In this document: piece after piece, positions 4,712-11,691 of the stretch
Position numbering within the stretch: position 1 is the first letter of the stretch
How the letters are laid out: every line of letters begins with the position of its first letter
From: Erysipelothrix sp.
GTDB lineage: Bacteria; Bacillota_I; Bacilli_A; Erysipelotrichales; Erysipelotrichaceae
Direction: 5' to 3'
DNA: 11,691 bases
NCBI GenBank assembly: GCA_012512495.1
Contig: JAAZEC010000032.1
Coordinates: 1 to 11,691, forward strand
Notes under the pieces: generated by a model
Told to the model about the DNA's origin: nothing
Databases searched by the model: none
What the model saw: the letters and a program-made list of their open reading frames with translations, nothing else
Translations under genes and position numbers: made by a program

Positions 4712-5435
4712 GAATCACCCTCCTCTTGAGTCGCTTCAATAGCTTCTTATTAATTAAATCATGATCAATCAAGTAGTCAATTAGTTGTTTCTCACTATCC
4801 CCTACCAACAACGAGGCCAGTTCTTTTGAGCTATCAGCCATCGTAAAACTATAGTCCTTACCATTCAACACAACTGTAATGGTTTCATGCTGGGCATCAT
4901 ACAAGACATACTTGTCCTCGAGGTTAACCAAACAAAGGCAGCCAGCCGACAGATACAGATATGGCGTGCCACCATAGATAGAAACATCCACCGCGTATTT
5001 CTTGAAATTACGATAGAGTCCAAAGTACTGCTTCGTATCAAAGATAGCCATTTCATATGTGTAATAGTGATTCAAACGATAATCCAAGAAAGGAATGTAG
5101 AAATGCTTGCCATCAACGATGAAATAAGGCAGCTTCTCACGAATCGCCTGACCATCCAGATTCGCAATCATGTTCTTCTCCTGATACAACAAGGAGTCCC
5201 ACATCGCATTATTCACCGAACGAATCGCCTCATAATTGCTCTCTAAAGCATCCTTGTTAAGAAGCCCTTGCTTGATAAGATTTGCCTGATAATAATCGAG
5301 ACAAGACTTTATCGAAGGCTTCAACGCTTTCAGTTGGCTATCCTCAAAAAGCCAGTTAATCCGCTTCTGGGTCTCTCTATTCTTAAGTAAACCAGAAGGC
5401 TGGTATTTTTCTAACAATTCTAAAGTCTTAATCAT
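4698..5435 (-). CDS. Unrecognised 245-residue protein between rluB and murE
   Basis: I do not recognise this protein. It is soluble-looking: no signal peptide or convincing membrane helix. Residues 1-80 appear helical and charged (LELLEKYQ, LKALKPSIKSCLDYYQ). Residues about 100-170 are rich in aromatic residues and strands (LPYFIVDGKHFYIPFLDYRL, NHYYTYEM, YFGLYRNFKKY, YGGTPYLYLSAGCLCLV), and the tail from 205 is helical and basic (KKLLKRLKRR). The two cysteines in AGCLCLV (165-168) lie close together, but no metal-binding pattern is evident. Its ATG overlaps the rluB stop by eight bases with only a weak ribosome binding site, so it is translationally coupled, and its own end overlaps murE by 14 bases. 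Codon use and frame look as solid as those of its neighbours. Its position suggests a link to envelope growth or to the SMC/RNA-modification genes, but this is inference only. Confidence 0.88.
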   Translation of the reverse strand: MIKTLELLEKYQPSGLLKNRETQKRINWLFEDSQLKALKPSIKSCLDYYQANLIKQGLLNKDALESNYEAIRSVNNAMWDSLLYQEKNMIANLDGQAIREKLPYFIVDGKHFYIPFLDYRLNHYYTYEMAIFDTKQYFGLYRNFKKYAVDVSIYGGTPYLYLSAGCLCLVNLEDKYVLYDAQHETITVVLNGKDYSFTMADSSKELASLLVGDSEKQLIDYLIDHDLINKKLLKRLKRRVIHVTE

Positions 5436-6153
5436 TGGAACTTGATGCCTTCAACAGTAACTTCACTTCATGGGGTTTTAACTCACGATACTCACCCGAA
5501 CGCAAGTTATCAAGCTTTAGAGGTCCCAAAGAGAGCCGTGACAAAGCCAGGACCTCATGCCCCAGGTATTCCATCATCAGCCGTATTTGGCGATTCTTGC
5601 CCTCATAGATGGTCAAAGTAAAGTGAGTCACAAATTTCGCACGATCCGGTTTCACATCACTCACTAAAGCCGGTTGATAGAGTTCATCTTTAGTCTTCAA
5701 CCCGGACCTAATTAGCTTGACGCTATCTTCGTTCAAAAGACCCTTCACCTTGACATGATATGTCTTAGGCAAATGGTGTCGAGGATGAATGAGTTTATTC
5801 GCAAAATCACCATCATTCGTCAGTATAATCAACCCGGTCGTATCATAGTCCAAACGACCCACTGGATAAATCCGTGACTTCTCAGGAATCAGATCCGTCA
5901 CCACTCTACGCCCACGATCATCAGACACCGAGGACAAGACCTGCTTCGGTTTATTCAACAGGTAATAAACCTTCTGTTCCTTCTCAGCAACCTTCCCATT
6001 GACCGTAATTGTATCACTTGGCGAAACCAAAAAGCCCATCTCGGTAATCCTTTTGCCATTGACCAAAACCTTACCAGCTTTAATAAGCTCTTCGGCCTTA
6101 CGCCTTGACGTTATACCACTCTTCGCTATTGCTTTATGTAATCTTTCACTCAT
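5428..6153 (-). CDS. rluB: Ribosomal large-subunit pseudouridine synthase RluB family
   Basis: The 241-residue product converts uridine to pseudouridine in 23S rRNA. In B. subtilis and E. coli the RluB target is near the peptidyl-transferase centre. It begins with an S4 RNA-binding domain (residues 1-60: ERLHKAIAKSGITSRRKAEELI and GKVLVNGKRI). The RsuA/RluB catalytic domain follows: YYLLNKPKQVLSSV (63-76), the active-site motif GRLDYDTTGLI (99-109, catalytic Asp102), KTYHVKVKG, and the EGKNRQIRLMMEYLGHEV block near residue 185. Its ATG overlaps the scpB stop by four bases (ATGA) and has only a weak GAGG site, implying coupling to scpB. The order scpA-scpB-rluB is widespread in Bacillota. The exact rRNA position modified cannot be told from sequence, and RluF or RsuA paralogues are conceivable though less likely. 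Confidence 0.93.
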   Translation of the reverse strand: MSERLHKAIAKSGITSRRKAEELIKAGKVLVNGKRITEMGFLVSPSDTITVNGKVAEKEQKVYYLLNKPKQVLSSVSDDRGRRVVTDLIPEKSRIYPVGRLDYDTTGLIILTNDGDFANKLIHPRHHLPKTYHVKVKGLLNEDSVKLIRSGLKTKDELYQPALVSDVKPDRAKFVTHFTLTIYEGKNRQIRLMMEYLGHEVLALSRLSLGPLKLDNLRSGEYRELKPHEVKLLLKASSSND

Positions 6154-6683
6154 TGAAACAGGTCCTCATCATTCTCTTGTGTGACCACATCGAGCTCAGG
6201 TAGTTCCTCCAGGGTACTCATTTTAAACCCATCAAGAAACAGATCCGTCACCTGATATAGAATCGGACGGCCAGGCGTCTCAAGACGGCCCGCCTCGCTA
6301 ATCAAATCCATCGCCAAGAGTTTACGAAGCATAACCTCCGAACCCACACCCCTTAGCTCCTCTATCTCTAGACGAGTAATCGGTTGTTTATAGGCAATGA
6401 TAGCCAGTGTCTCCAATGCCGATTGAGACAGCTGTTTGACCTTATTAACATCCAGTAATTTCTTCGCATACTCATACAGGAAACTCTTGGTCACAAACTT
6501 ATATTTATTCGCATAAAGCACTAATTCTAAACTTGAATCACTCTTTTCATGATGAAGCTTCAGCTCATCCAGAGCATCCTTTACTTCATCCAACTCACAC
6601 TCACTGATTTCAGCCAGCTGAGTCGAGTCAATTCCTTCATCACCACTCAGGAAGATTAGTCCCTCAATAATTTGACGTTTCAT
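6150..6683 (-). CDS. scpB: Segregation and condensation protein ScpB
   Basis: ScpB is the winged-helix (kite) subunit of the bacterial SMC-ScpA-ScpB condensin that organises and separates the chromosome. The 177-residue length is typical. Two winged-helix units are visible: residues 1-80 (IIEGLIFLSGDEGIDSTQLAE) and residues 85-160. The second contains the family signature LSQSALETLAIIAYKQPITR and IEELRGVGSEVMLRKLLAMDLI, then GRLETPGRPILYQVTDLFLDGFKMSTLEELP. The tail is acidic (QENDEDLFQ), as usual. It starts one base after the scpA stop with a strong GGGAGT site (6689-6694), so it is translated efficiently in its own right, in keeping with ScpB forming a dimer for each ScpA. The gene end overlaps rluB by four bases. 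Confidence 0.97.
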   Translation of the reverse strand: MKRQIIEGLIFLSGDEGIDSTQLAEISECELDEVKDALDELKLHHEKSDSSLELVLYANKYKFVTKSFLYEYAKKLLDVNKVKQLSQSALETLAIIAYKQPITRLEIEELRGVGSEVMLRKLLAMDLISEAGRLETPGRPILYQVTDLFLDGFKMSTLEELPELDVVTQENDEDLFQ

Positions 6684-6684
6684 A

Positions 6685-7407
6685 CTACACTCCCTTCAAC
6701 ATGATGTTGTCATCTGAACCTAAAGAAAACACCAGTTCACTCATTCGAATTAAATCCAGAACCGCCAGAAAAGTTACAATCTGTAGCTCCAATGAATAGC
6801 TCTCCCTCATGATTTCCCTAAGATCAAAAGAGTCCTTCTGGTTCGAAAGAAACAGCCTTAGCTGATCAATCCTCTCATCCACCGACAACTCATTCTGAGT
6901 CACACGCACCTCTAAGGAGCGACTCAACTGTTGACGACGCGTCAACAGTTTACTCATGGCCTTGATCAAGTCATAGATATCATTATTCAGACTCAACTCA
7001 GCCTTATCATTATCCTCAAGTGTGTGATAGCTAGCCGGAACATCCAGATGTGTCTGGCGCTCTAGAAAACGCTCACTCAACTCAATCGATACATCCTTGA
7101 TCTGTTGATACTCCAACAAACGCTTCACGATGCTGGAAGCTTCTTCCTCGGGATTCTCACTCTCCAATTCCGAGGTATCCCTAGGCAACAGACGCTTCGA
7201 TTTAAACTCAATCAAACCCGCCAGCTCCGAAAGATACTCAGCAGCAATCTCCAGTTCTCTTTCCTGCATCTGATGAATGTAGTCAATGTACTGATTCGTC
7301 AATTCCGTAATATCGAGATTAAACAAATCCAGCTTCTTATCACGAATCAGATACAACATTAAATCAAGCGGTCCCTCAAAAGCATCAATGGTCACCGAAA
7401 AGCTCAT
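6685..7407 (-). CDS. scpA: Segregation and condensation protein ScpA (kleisin)
   Basis: ScpA is the kleisin that bridges the SMC heads and recruits ScpB. The 240-residue product opens with the invariant IDAFEGPLDLMLYLIRDKKLDLFNLDI (7-33), the N-terminal SMC-neck-binding helix. It continues with AAEYLSELAGLIEFKSKRLLP (55-75), has an acidic mid-region (ELESENPEEE) that binds ScpB, and ends in a winged-helix module, SFDLREIM ... ELQIVTFLAVLDLIRMSELVF (around 192-228), that contacts the SMC head. The start codon directly follows the pdp stop (TAA then ATG with no gap). The only ribosome-binding candidate is GGAG 12 bases away, so translation probably depends on termination of pdp. The SMC gene itself is not in the window. 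Confidence 0.96.
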   Translation of the reverse strand: MSFSVTIDAFEGPLDLMLYLIRDKKLDLFNLDITELTNQYIDYIHQMQERELEIAAEYLSELAGLIEFKSKRLLPRDTSELESENPEEEASSIVKRLLEYQQIKDVSIELSERFLERQTHLDVPASYHTLEDNDKAELSLNNDIYDLIKAMSKLLTRRQQLSRSLEVRVTQNELSVDERIDQLRLFLSNQKDSFDLREIMRESYSLELQIVTFLAVLDLIRMSELVFSLGSDDNIMLKGV

Positions 7408-8712
7408 TTAGTCAATCATCTCCAAAATAACAGGCTGTACCTCAACCGGTTCATCACTAAAAGTGAAACAAGCATAGGCTTCTTGAATCCGTTGTTTAGG
7501 CAGTACATCCTCATCATAATAAATCGTTACCAAATCATGGCCACGATTGACTTTAGAACCAACATGAACACCAAGTACTAAGCCCACACCATGATTAATG
7601 GAATCGCTCGCCTTAACACGGCCACCCCCCAGGTGCATCGACAGCTTCCCTAGTTCAAGCGCATCAATATCGGAAATCCAACCGGTCTTATTCGACTTCA
7701 GACTCAATGAATTCTTAGCCATCGGTAATAATTTCGTATTCTTAATCTGTTCACTATTTCCACCCTGAGCTTCAACGAAATCGACCAGCTTATCAAAAGC
7801 CTTACCACTCCGCAAAGTCTCCAAGGCCAGTTCACGACCCTCTTCATAATTATTAACCTGTTTACCCTGCGTTAACATGATCGCCGCAGAATTAATACAT
7901 AATTCCTCAAATTCCTTAGGTCCCCTGTTTTGTAGAGTCTCAATGGCCTCAATCACTTCCAGGGAGTTACCAATCGCTCGACCCAAAGGCTGATTCATGT
8001 TCGAAAGAACAGCTCTGACATCGCGATTCAAGTGCTTACCAATAGCAATCATAGTCTTCGCAAGTTTACGTCCGGATTCGATATCCTTCATGAAAGCACC
8101 CTCACCAATTTTGACATCCAGCACGATCGCATCACTACCCGAAGCTAGCTTCTTAGACATAATCGAAGAAGCAATCAGGGCAATACTATCTACGGTTCCC
8201 GTAACATCGCGCAAGGAATACAAAATTTTATCCGCCTTCACCAGATTCTCTGATTGACCGATAATCGCACAACCCACCTTATTAACAACATCAATAAACT
8301 CATTTTGATTCAAATAAGGATTGAAACCTTCAATGGATTCCAACTTATCCAGCGTTCCCCCAGTATGGCCTAGACCTCTACCAGACATCTTCGCAACCTT
8401 ACCACCAGCGGCAGCAACTAAAGGTCCTAGCACAATAGATGTTTTATCGCCCACGCCACCCGTGGAATGCTTATCAACCTTGATACCTTCAATACCACTT
8501 AAATCGACCACATCCCCCGAATGCATCATACTTTCGGTCAGGTTCCCAATTTCTTCCTCATTCATGCCATTAAGCACAATTGCCATTAATAGCGCTGAGG
8601 TTTGATACTCAGGGATAGTCTCTTCAATGACACCCGTAATCCAGTAGTTTATCTCTTGTTTATTCAGTTCCTGATGGTCTCTTTTTTTCGTAATAATATC
8701 AACAATATTCAT
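7408..8712 (-). CDS. pdp: Pyrimidine-nucleoside (thymidine) phosphorylase
   Basis: The enzyme cleaves pyrimidine nucleosides with phosphate, for example thymidine to thymine and deoxyribose-1-phosphate. The 434-residue length fits the family. Markers are the phosphate-binding KHSTGGVGDKTS (81-92), the family signature SGRGLGHTGGTLDKLE (110-125), the SLRDVTGTVDSIALIASSIMSKKLASGSDAIVLDVKIGEGAFM core, where the substrate-contacting RxxxxT...SIxxSK residues sit, and the C-terminal barrel-sandwich segment LGGGRVKASDSINHGVGLVLGVHVGSKVNRG. A strong AGGAGG site (8718-8723) precedes the ATG, and the same six bases encode the last two residues, Arg-Arg, of the upstream DHFR. Bacillota enzymes of this type usually accept both uridine and thymidine, so pdp is preferred over deoA. 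DeoC, further down the unit, handles the sugar product. Confidence 0.95.
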   Translation of the reverse strand: MNIVDIITKKRDHQELNKQEINYWITGVIEETIPEYQTSALLMAIVLNGMNEEEIGNLTESMMHSGDVVDLSGIEGIKVDKHSTGGVGDKTSIVLGPLVAAAGGKVAKMSGRGLGHTGGTLDKLESIEGFNPYLNQNEFIDVVNKVGCAIIGQSENLVKADKILYSLRDVTGTVDSIALIASSIMSKKLASGSDAIVLDVKIGEGAFMKDIESGRKLAKTMIAIGKHLNRDVRAVLSNMNQPLGRAIGNSLEVIEAIETLQNRGPKEFEELCINSAAIMLTQGKQVNNYEEGRELALETLRSGKAFDKLVDFVEAQGGNSEQIKNTKLLPMAKNSLSLKSNKTGWISDIDALELGKLSMHLGGGRVKASDSINHGVGLVLGVHVGSKVNRGHDLVTIYYDEDVLPKQRIQEAYACFTFSDEPVEVQPVILEMID

Positions 8713-8714
8713 TG

Positions 8715-9185
8715 TTACCTCCTATAGTATAGTATCTCGAAATCTTCTTTTTTTTCTCTTCGTGATAGCCTAAACCCCTCTTGAATAAAGGAAGGGAAAA
8801 AGGTATCCGCCTCTTGATCATAATTAATGACACTCACAATCATTTCACTAACATAAGGTAAAGCCACTTGATAGATGCTGGCTCCTCCCGCAATATAGAA
8901 CAGGTCATCGCTGTGCTGATGTTGCTGGCAAAAGCCTTCAAAATCGTTGATGATCGTAACCTCTTGACCCGAAGGAAGCGAGACATCCTTCTGTCTAGTA
9001 ACGCAGTAGATCTCACGATTTGGCAACACCCTAGGAAGCTTAGCCAGTGTCTTACGACCCATGAGTACTTTCTGGTTCCAAGTAACCTCTTTAAAATGTT
9101 TTAAATCACCCGAGTGGTGCCACGGTAGCTTACCATCTAGACCAATTGCACCCTGTTTACTCATTGCCACGATTAAATGTAGCAT
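8715..9185 (-). CDS. folA: Dihydrofolate reductase
   Basis: DHFR reduces dihydrofolate to tetrahydrofolate with NADPH, replacing the cofactor oxidised by thymidylate synthase. The 156-residue product is a canonical type I chromosomal enzyme: IVAMSKQGAIGLDGKLPWHHSGDLKHFK (5-32) with catalytic Asp27 and Trp22, the NADPH-binding VLMGRKTLAKLP (40-51), LPNREIYCVTRQ, and the IAGGASIYQVALP segment (98-110) with the cis Gly-Gly. The ATG overlaps the thyA stop by one base (TAATG) and has no good ribosome binding site of its own, so it should be made only as thyA is translated. The last codons, AGG AGG TAA, double as the ribosome binding site of pdp. Nothing suggests a plasmid-borne, trimethoprim-resistant type. 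Confidence 0.97.
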   Translation of the reverse strand: MLHLIVAMSKQGAIGLDGKLPWHHSGDLKHFKEVTWNQKVLMGRKTLAKLPRVLPNREIYCVTRQKDVSLPSGQEVTIINDFEGFCQQHQHSDDLFYIAGGASIYQVALPYVSEMIVSVINYDQEADTFFPSFIQEGFRLSRREKKEDFEILYYRR

Positions 9186-10054
9186 TAGACAGCCACAACC
9201 CCTTTAATCGCTGGGTGCGACTGATAATCAACAATTTCAATATCCTCAAATTTATAATCTTCAATGTTTTCATACGAGTTCAACAGCTTCAACTTAGGTA
9301 ATGGATAAGGTTCCCGAGTCAGTTGTAGTTTAATTTGATCTTGATGGTTATTGTAAATATGAGCATCACCCAGCGTATGCACGAACTCTCCGACCTCAAG
9401 CCCTGTAACATCAGCAATCAGATACGTCAACAAAGCGTATGAGGCGATGTTAAAGGGAACACCCAGGAAGATGTCTGCCGAGCGCTGATACAGCTGGCAG
9501 CTAAGCTTGCCATCCTGCGAGACATAGAACTGCATAAACATGTGGCAAGGTGGCAAGGCCATCTTGTCAATTTCAGCCGGATTCCAGGCAGACAGAATCA
9601 GTCGACGCGACATTGGATTCTCTTTAATCTGTTGAATTAGCTCCTGTAACTGATCGACACCGGAAAAATTGCGCCATTGTTTGCCATAAACGGGACCAAG
9701 GTCACCATGTTGTCGAGCAAACTCTTCATCATTTTTTATCTTCTCAATAAACTCTTCAAGACTCTCACCTTGAAAACTACTAGACTGCGAGTAATCACGA
9801 TAGGGCCATTCATTCCAGATCCTGACATTATTCAAGACCAGTGGACGGATGTTCGTTTCACCCTTGATAAACCATAACAGCTCGTGAATGATGGCACGCA
9901 CATAGACTTTCTTGGTAGTAAGTAATGGGAATCCTTCTGATAAATCAAATCGCATTTGATAGCCAAAAGTGCTAAGTGTTCCAACTCCCGTTCGATCAGA
10001 TTTCGGTTGTCCATTAGCAAGGACATATTGACATAGATCAAGATACTGTTTCAT
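9185..10054 (-). CDS. thyA: Thymidylate synthase ThyA
   Basis: ThyA methylates dUMP to dTMP using methylene-tetrahydrofolate, producing dihydrofolate. Features in order: [20 protein letters not shown] (19-38, the first Arg being the dUMP phosphate contact), [23 protein letters not shown] (57-69), [15 protein letters not shown] (148-162), the active-site [12 protein letters not shown] (167-178, nucleophile Cys170), [19 protein letters not shown] and DAHIYNNH. The product is 289 residues, longer than the 264 of E. coli, because of an insert at about 84-117. Lactobacillus casei-type enzymes have a comparable insert at the same place. The start is fixed by GGAGT ahead of the ATG and by an extended -10 promoter just upstream. 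It is the first gene of the compact unit and overlaps folA by one base. Confidence 0.98.
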   Translation of the reverse strand: MKQYLDLCQYVLANGQPKSDRTGVGTLSTFGYQMRFDLSEGFPLLTTKKVYVRAIIHELLWFIKGETNIRPLVLNNVRIWNEWPYRDYSQSSSFQGESLEEFIEKIKNDEEFARQHGDLGPVYGKQWRNFSGVDQLQELIQQIKENPMSRRLILSAWNPAEIDKMALPPCHMFMQFYVSQDGKLSCQLYQRSADIFLGVPFNIASYALLTYLIADVTGLEVGEFVHTLGDAHIYNNHQDQIKLQLTREPYPLPKLKLLNSYENIEDYKFEDIEIVDYQSHPAIKGVVAV

Positions 10055-10072
10055 CTAATCACTCCTTTAGCT

Positions 10073-10081
10073 ATTATACCA
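10073..10081 (-). promoter_or_regulatory. thyA: Extended -10 promoter of the thyA unit
   Basis: On the minus strand this reads TGGTATAAT, a perfect TATAAT with an extended TG. No good -35 hexamer is present; the region 17 bases upstream lies in the 3' arm of the hairpin after ssb. It is the only clear promoter found for the whole thyA-deoC unit. Confidence 0.6.
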
Positions 10082-10095
10082 TAACCATTAATTAG

Positions 10096-10128
10096 AAAGA
10101 GCAAGCAATTAAGCTTTGCTTGCTCTTT
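10096..10128 (-). terminator. Thirteen-bp hairpin at the end of the SSB gene, probable terminator
   Basis: A perfect 13-base-pair stem (AAAGAGCAAGCAA and its complement) closes a seven-base loop and reaches into the last base of the SSB stop codon. The U-rich stretch is short on either strand (three to four T), so termination may be partial, letting some transcripts run on into thyA. Confidence 0.65.
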
Positions 10129-10433
10129 TAGAAACTAACTGATTCAGCCACTATATTGTAAGAATATTGCTTGTCTCCCGACTCGCTTTCAACCACAGTA
10201 GACTCCAAGCGCGCCTTGATGGCCACTTGATCTCCAATCTTGCAATTGTTGAGAACCGTCGCCGACATACCACGCCAGGTGACACACTCAAAGGTGTCTA
10301 ACTCATACTGCCCATGGGAATTGCGAAACGGCCTAGCCACTTCAACAATCAGCACCGTGTTCTTCAACGGGTTGCTACTTTCAATCGTGTATGGCAACTC
10401 TTTAATTTTGCCATAAATAAATAATCCAGTCAT
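10128..10433 (-). CDS. ssb: Short single-stranded DNA-binding protein (SSB, OB-fold)
   Basis: The 101-residue product is a single OB-fold domain of the SSB type. It shows LFIYGKIKELPY (4-15), NTVLIVEVARPFRNSHGQYELDTFECVTWRGMSATVLNNCKIGDQVAIKARLES (25-78), with the characteristic D-x-F-x-C/V-V-x-W segment and the K-x-G-D-x-V/I turn, then QYSYNIVAESVSF. Residues 30-78 carry the aromatic contacts (Phe36, Phe48, Trp53). The family usually has an acidic C-terminal tail ending in DDDIPF, which recruits repair partners. Here the protein stops right after the fold, so this is the DNA-binding core only. A strong AGGAGG site (10441-10446) lies seven bases before the ATG. It is either a second, short SSB paralogue or a specialised protein. 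The main ssb gene, normally with rpsF and rpsR, is expected elsewhere. Confidence 0.82.
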   Translation of the reverse strand: MTGLFIYGKIKELPYTIESSNPLKNTVLIVEVARPFRNSHGQYELDTFECVTWRGMSATVLNNCKIGDQVAIKARLESTVVESESGDKQYSYNIVAESVSF

Positions 10434-10458
10434 TTTCGTTCCTCCTAATTAACTGTAT

Positions 10459-10464
10459 ATTATA
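10459..10464 (-). promoter_or_regulatory. Possible -10 box of the SSB gene
   Basis: TATAAT on the minus strand lies 25 bases before the SSB ATG, inside the 68-base gap after the peptidase gene. No good -35 hexamer is seen, so the call rests on the -10 match and position. Confidence 0.4.
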
Positions 10465-10501
10465 AAATACACTATTTAGAAGGAAGTTCCTAATCATATT
10501 A

Positions 10502-11691
10502 TCATTTTTCCATACTTTTTAGCTTTATTACGACTTTTTGATCCAAATTGATTGATTTCCGAGCTTTTTCGAGGTCCTCAACCGTGAGTTCTCCCGCCAT
10601 ATTAACGATATCAAACAGGTTAACCTTCATGAACTGTGAGCGCAAACCATCTATCGCTAATGATTCAAAATCCTGCAAGTCCAAGATGGACTCACCCAAG
10701 GTACGACGCACCAATTGCTTCAATATTTCCTCGCTAATCTTAAGCCCAGAAAGCTTATCGGCAATAAACTGTGCAAACTGTTCATGATCATCACTCTCAC
10801 TAACAAACTGAATGTAACCAAAGTCCATACCCACATGGTTTTGGAAGTTGAAGTAATCGTTGACCAGCTTCTCATCCAGCCACTGTTGATACTCCGGATT
10901 CAAATTAGTAAACGTCATCTCTAACAGAAATCTCATACTGAGTCTGGACTTAATCAAATCATAATAGGATTCATAGTCAGGCACCTGCTTGAAGGCAACC
11001 GAGACCTTCGGTGTTTTAACATTCATTTCCAACTCATAGTACTTCCGTACCACTTCCGCAGGTTCATTTACCGCATAAGGCGTTACAGGCTCAAGGGACA
11101 CAAACTCTTTTGTCGCCTGGTTCTTCTTCACCATTTCAAGGATTTCCTCAGGCGAGTAATGCGTGACCACTGATAACACTAGTTGAGAAGGATGGTAGTT
11201 GGTCTGATAGGCACTCTCCAACTCCTCTTTCGTAATGCTGCTGACGGAATCCTCCGTACCCGCGATATCATACTTCAAAGCATGTTCGTGATACAGCGAG
11301 CGCAAGGTCTCCATACTCAACTGGAAGGAAGGCTGTTGTTGATACATCTTCAACTCTTCAATGATGATGCCCTTCTCCTTCTCCACCGACTCTGATGTAA
11401 TCGATAGCGACTGAACAAAGTCCAGTAACAGGTTGAGAGGCTTCTCAATGTCATTGACATTAGTGAAATAATAAACGGTCTCATTATAAGAGGTAAAAGC
11501 ATTCGCGCTAGCCCCCATGTTCGTAAAGACGGACAAGATATCTTCGTCTTCCTGTTCAAAGAGCTTGTGCTCAAGGAAATGGGCAATACCCGCGTGATAG
11601 TGCTTCACTTCACCACCCACATTTTGACTTAAATCAACAGCTCCGTAATGAGTCCCCAAGACCGCGGTGTTCGATAAAAAGTCTGGCTTAC
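10502..11691 (-). CDS. ymfH: M16-family zinc peptidase, YmfH-like, N-terminus beyond right edge
   Basis: The frame is open to the right edge: the codons upstream of the TTG at 11657-11659 read KPDFLSNTAVLG without a stop. That TTG is therefore internal, and 395 residues of a larger protein (usually about 430) are visible. The inverse zinc motif HFLEH (11567-11581) is intact, preceded by GIA and followed by KLFE. FTNMGASANAFTSYNETVYYF and the EKGIIIEELKMYQQQPSFQ helix, which carries the third zinc ligand glutamate, follow as in M16 peptidases. The C-terminal half is the second, non-catalytic M16 domain. B. subtilis YmfH is a close model: it is paired with the inactive-type YmfF and linked to peptide processing. 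The upstream neighbour is not visible, so pairing cannot be tested. The gene ends with SMEK, 68 bases before the SSB start. Confidence 0.88.
   Translation of the reverse strand, partial: KPDFLSNTAVLGTHYGAVDLSQNVGGEVKHYHAGIAHFLEHKLFEQEDEDILSVFTNMGASANAFTSYNETVYYFTNVNDIEKPLNLLLDFVQSLSITSESVEKEKGIIIEELKMYQQQPSFQLSMETLRSLYHEHALKYDIAGTEDSVSSITKEELESAYQTNYHPSQLVLSVVTHYSPEEILEMVKKNQATKEFVSLEPVTPYAVNEPAEVVRKYYELEMNVKTPKVSVAFKQVPDYESYYDLIKSRLSMRFLLEMTFTNLNPEYQQWLDEKLVNDYFNFQNHVGMDFGYIQFVSESDDHEQFAQFIADKLSGLKISEEILKQLVRRTLGESILDLQDFESLAIDGLRSQFMKVNLFDIVNMAGELTVEDLEKARKSINLDQKVVIKLKSMEK

Noticed and set aside
8727..8732. TATACT near the end of folA as an internal promoter for pdp
   Set aside because: No -35 box at a suitable distance, and the bases are explained as tyrosine codons of DHFR.
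11657..11659. TTG as start codon of the M16 peptidase
   Set aside because: The frame stays open to the window edge with residues fitting the family, so the TTG is an internal leucine codon.
1..11691. CRISPR arrays, tRNA or rRNA genes, insertion sequences, riboswitches
   Set aside because: No spaced repeats, no cloverleaf or rRNA-like stretch, no transposase frame or terminal inverted repeats, and untranslated regions before the operons are too short for a known riboswitch.

Overview
The window looks like a chromosomal segment of a low-to-moderate GC Bacillota. The evidence is AGGAGG-type ribosome binding sites, TATAAT-type promoters, the standard code (tryptophan from TGG), a ScpA/ScpB pair, a MurE ligase (so a walled cell) and a YmfH-like M16 peptidase. 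An Erysipelotrichia-like or related lineage is my best guess, but this is inference. Every supported gene lies on the minus strand, so transcription runs from the right edge to the left edge.

Right part (about 10100-11691): the body of an M16 zinc peptidase whose 5' end is beyond the right edge, then a short OB-fold single-stranded DNA-binding protein. The latter ends in a 13-bp hairpin that separates it from the next unit.

Centre (about 2150-10080): one compact unit, thyA-folA-pdp-scpA-scpB-rluB-unknown-murE-deoC, probably with a GNAT acetyltransferase as its last gene. It has one visible promoter in front of thyA. Every junction from thyA to deoC overlaps or is nearly abutting (gaps of 0 to 2 bases). 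ThyA and DHFR form the dTMP cycle, while Pdp and DeoC catabolise deoxynucleosides. ScpAB are the SMC kleisin and winged-helix subunits, RluB modifies 23S rRNA, and MurE adds the third amino acid of the peptidoglycan stem peptide. A 245-residue protein between rluB and murE is not recognisable to me.

Left part (1-2100): an accessory strip of small stress modules. It holds one complete RelB/RelE toxin-antitoxin pair with a near-ideal promoter and palindromic operator. Next is a YefM/Phd-type antitoxin with no intact toxin, whose leader and start region has been tandemly duplicated. Then comes a Fic-type (VbhA-like) antitoxin carrying the SxxxEG inhibitory motif, followed by an overlapping toxin start that stops after 20 codons. 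The strip ends with the N-terminal 94 residues of a membrane protein resembling CPBP-family proteases, cut by the left edge. I see no clearly undescribed system. The most interesting material is this decayed toxin-antitoxin strip and the unknown operon gene next to murE.
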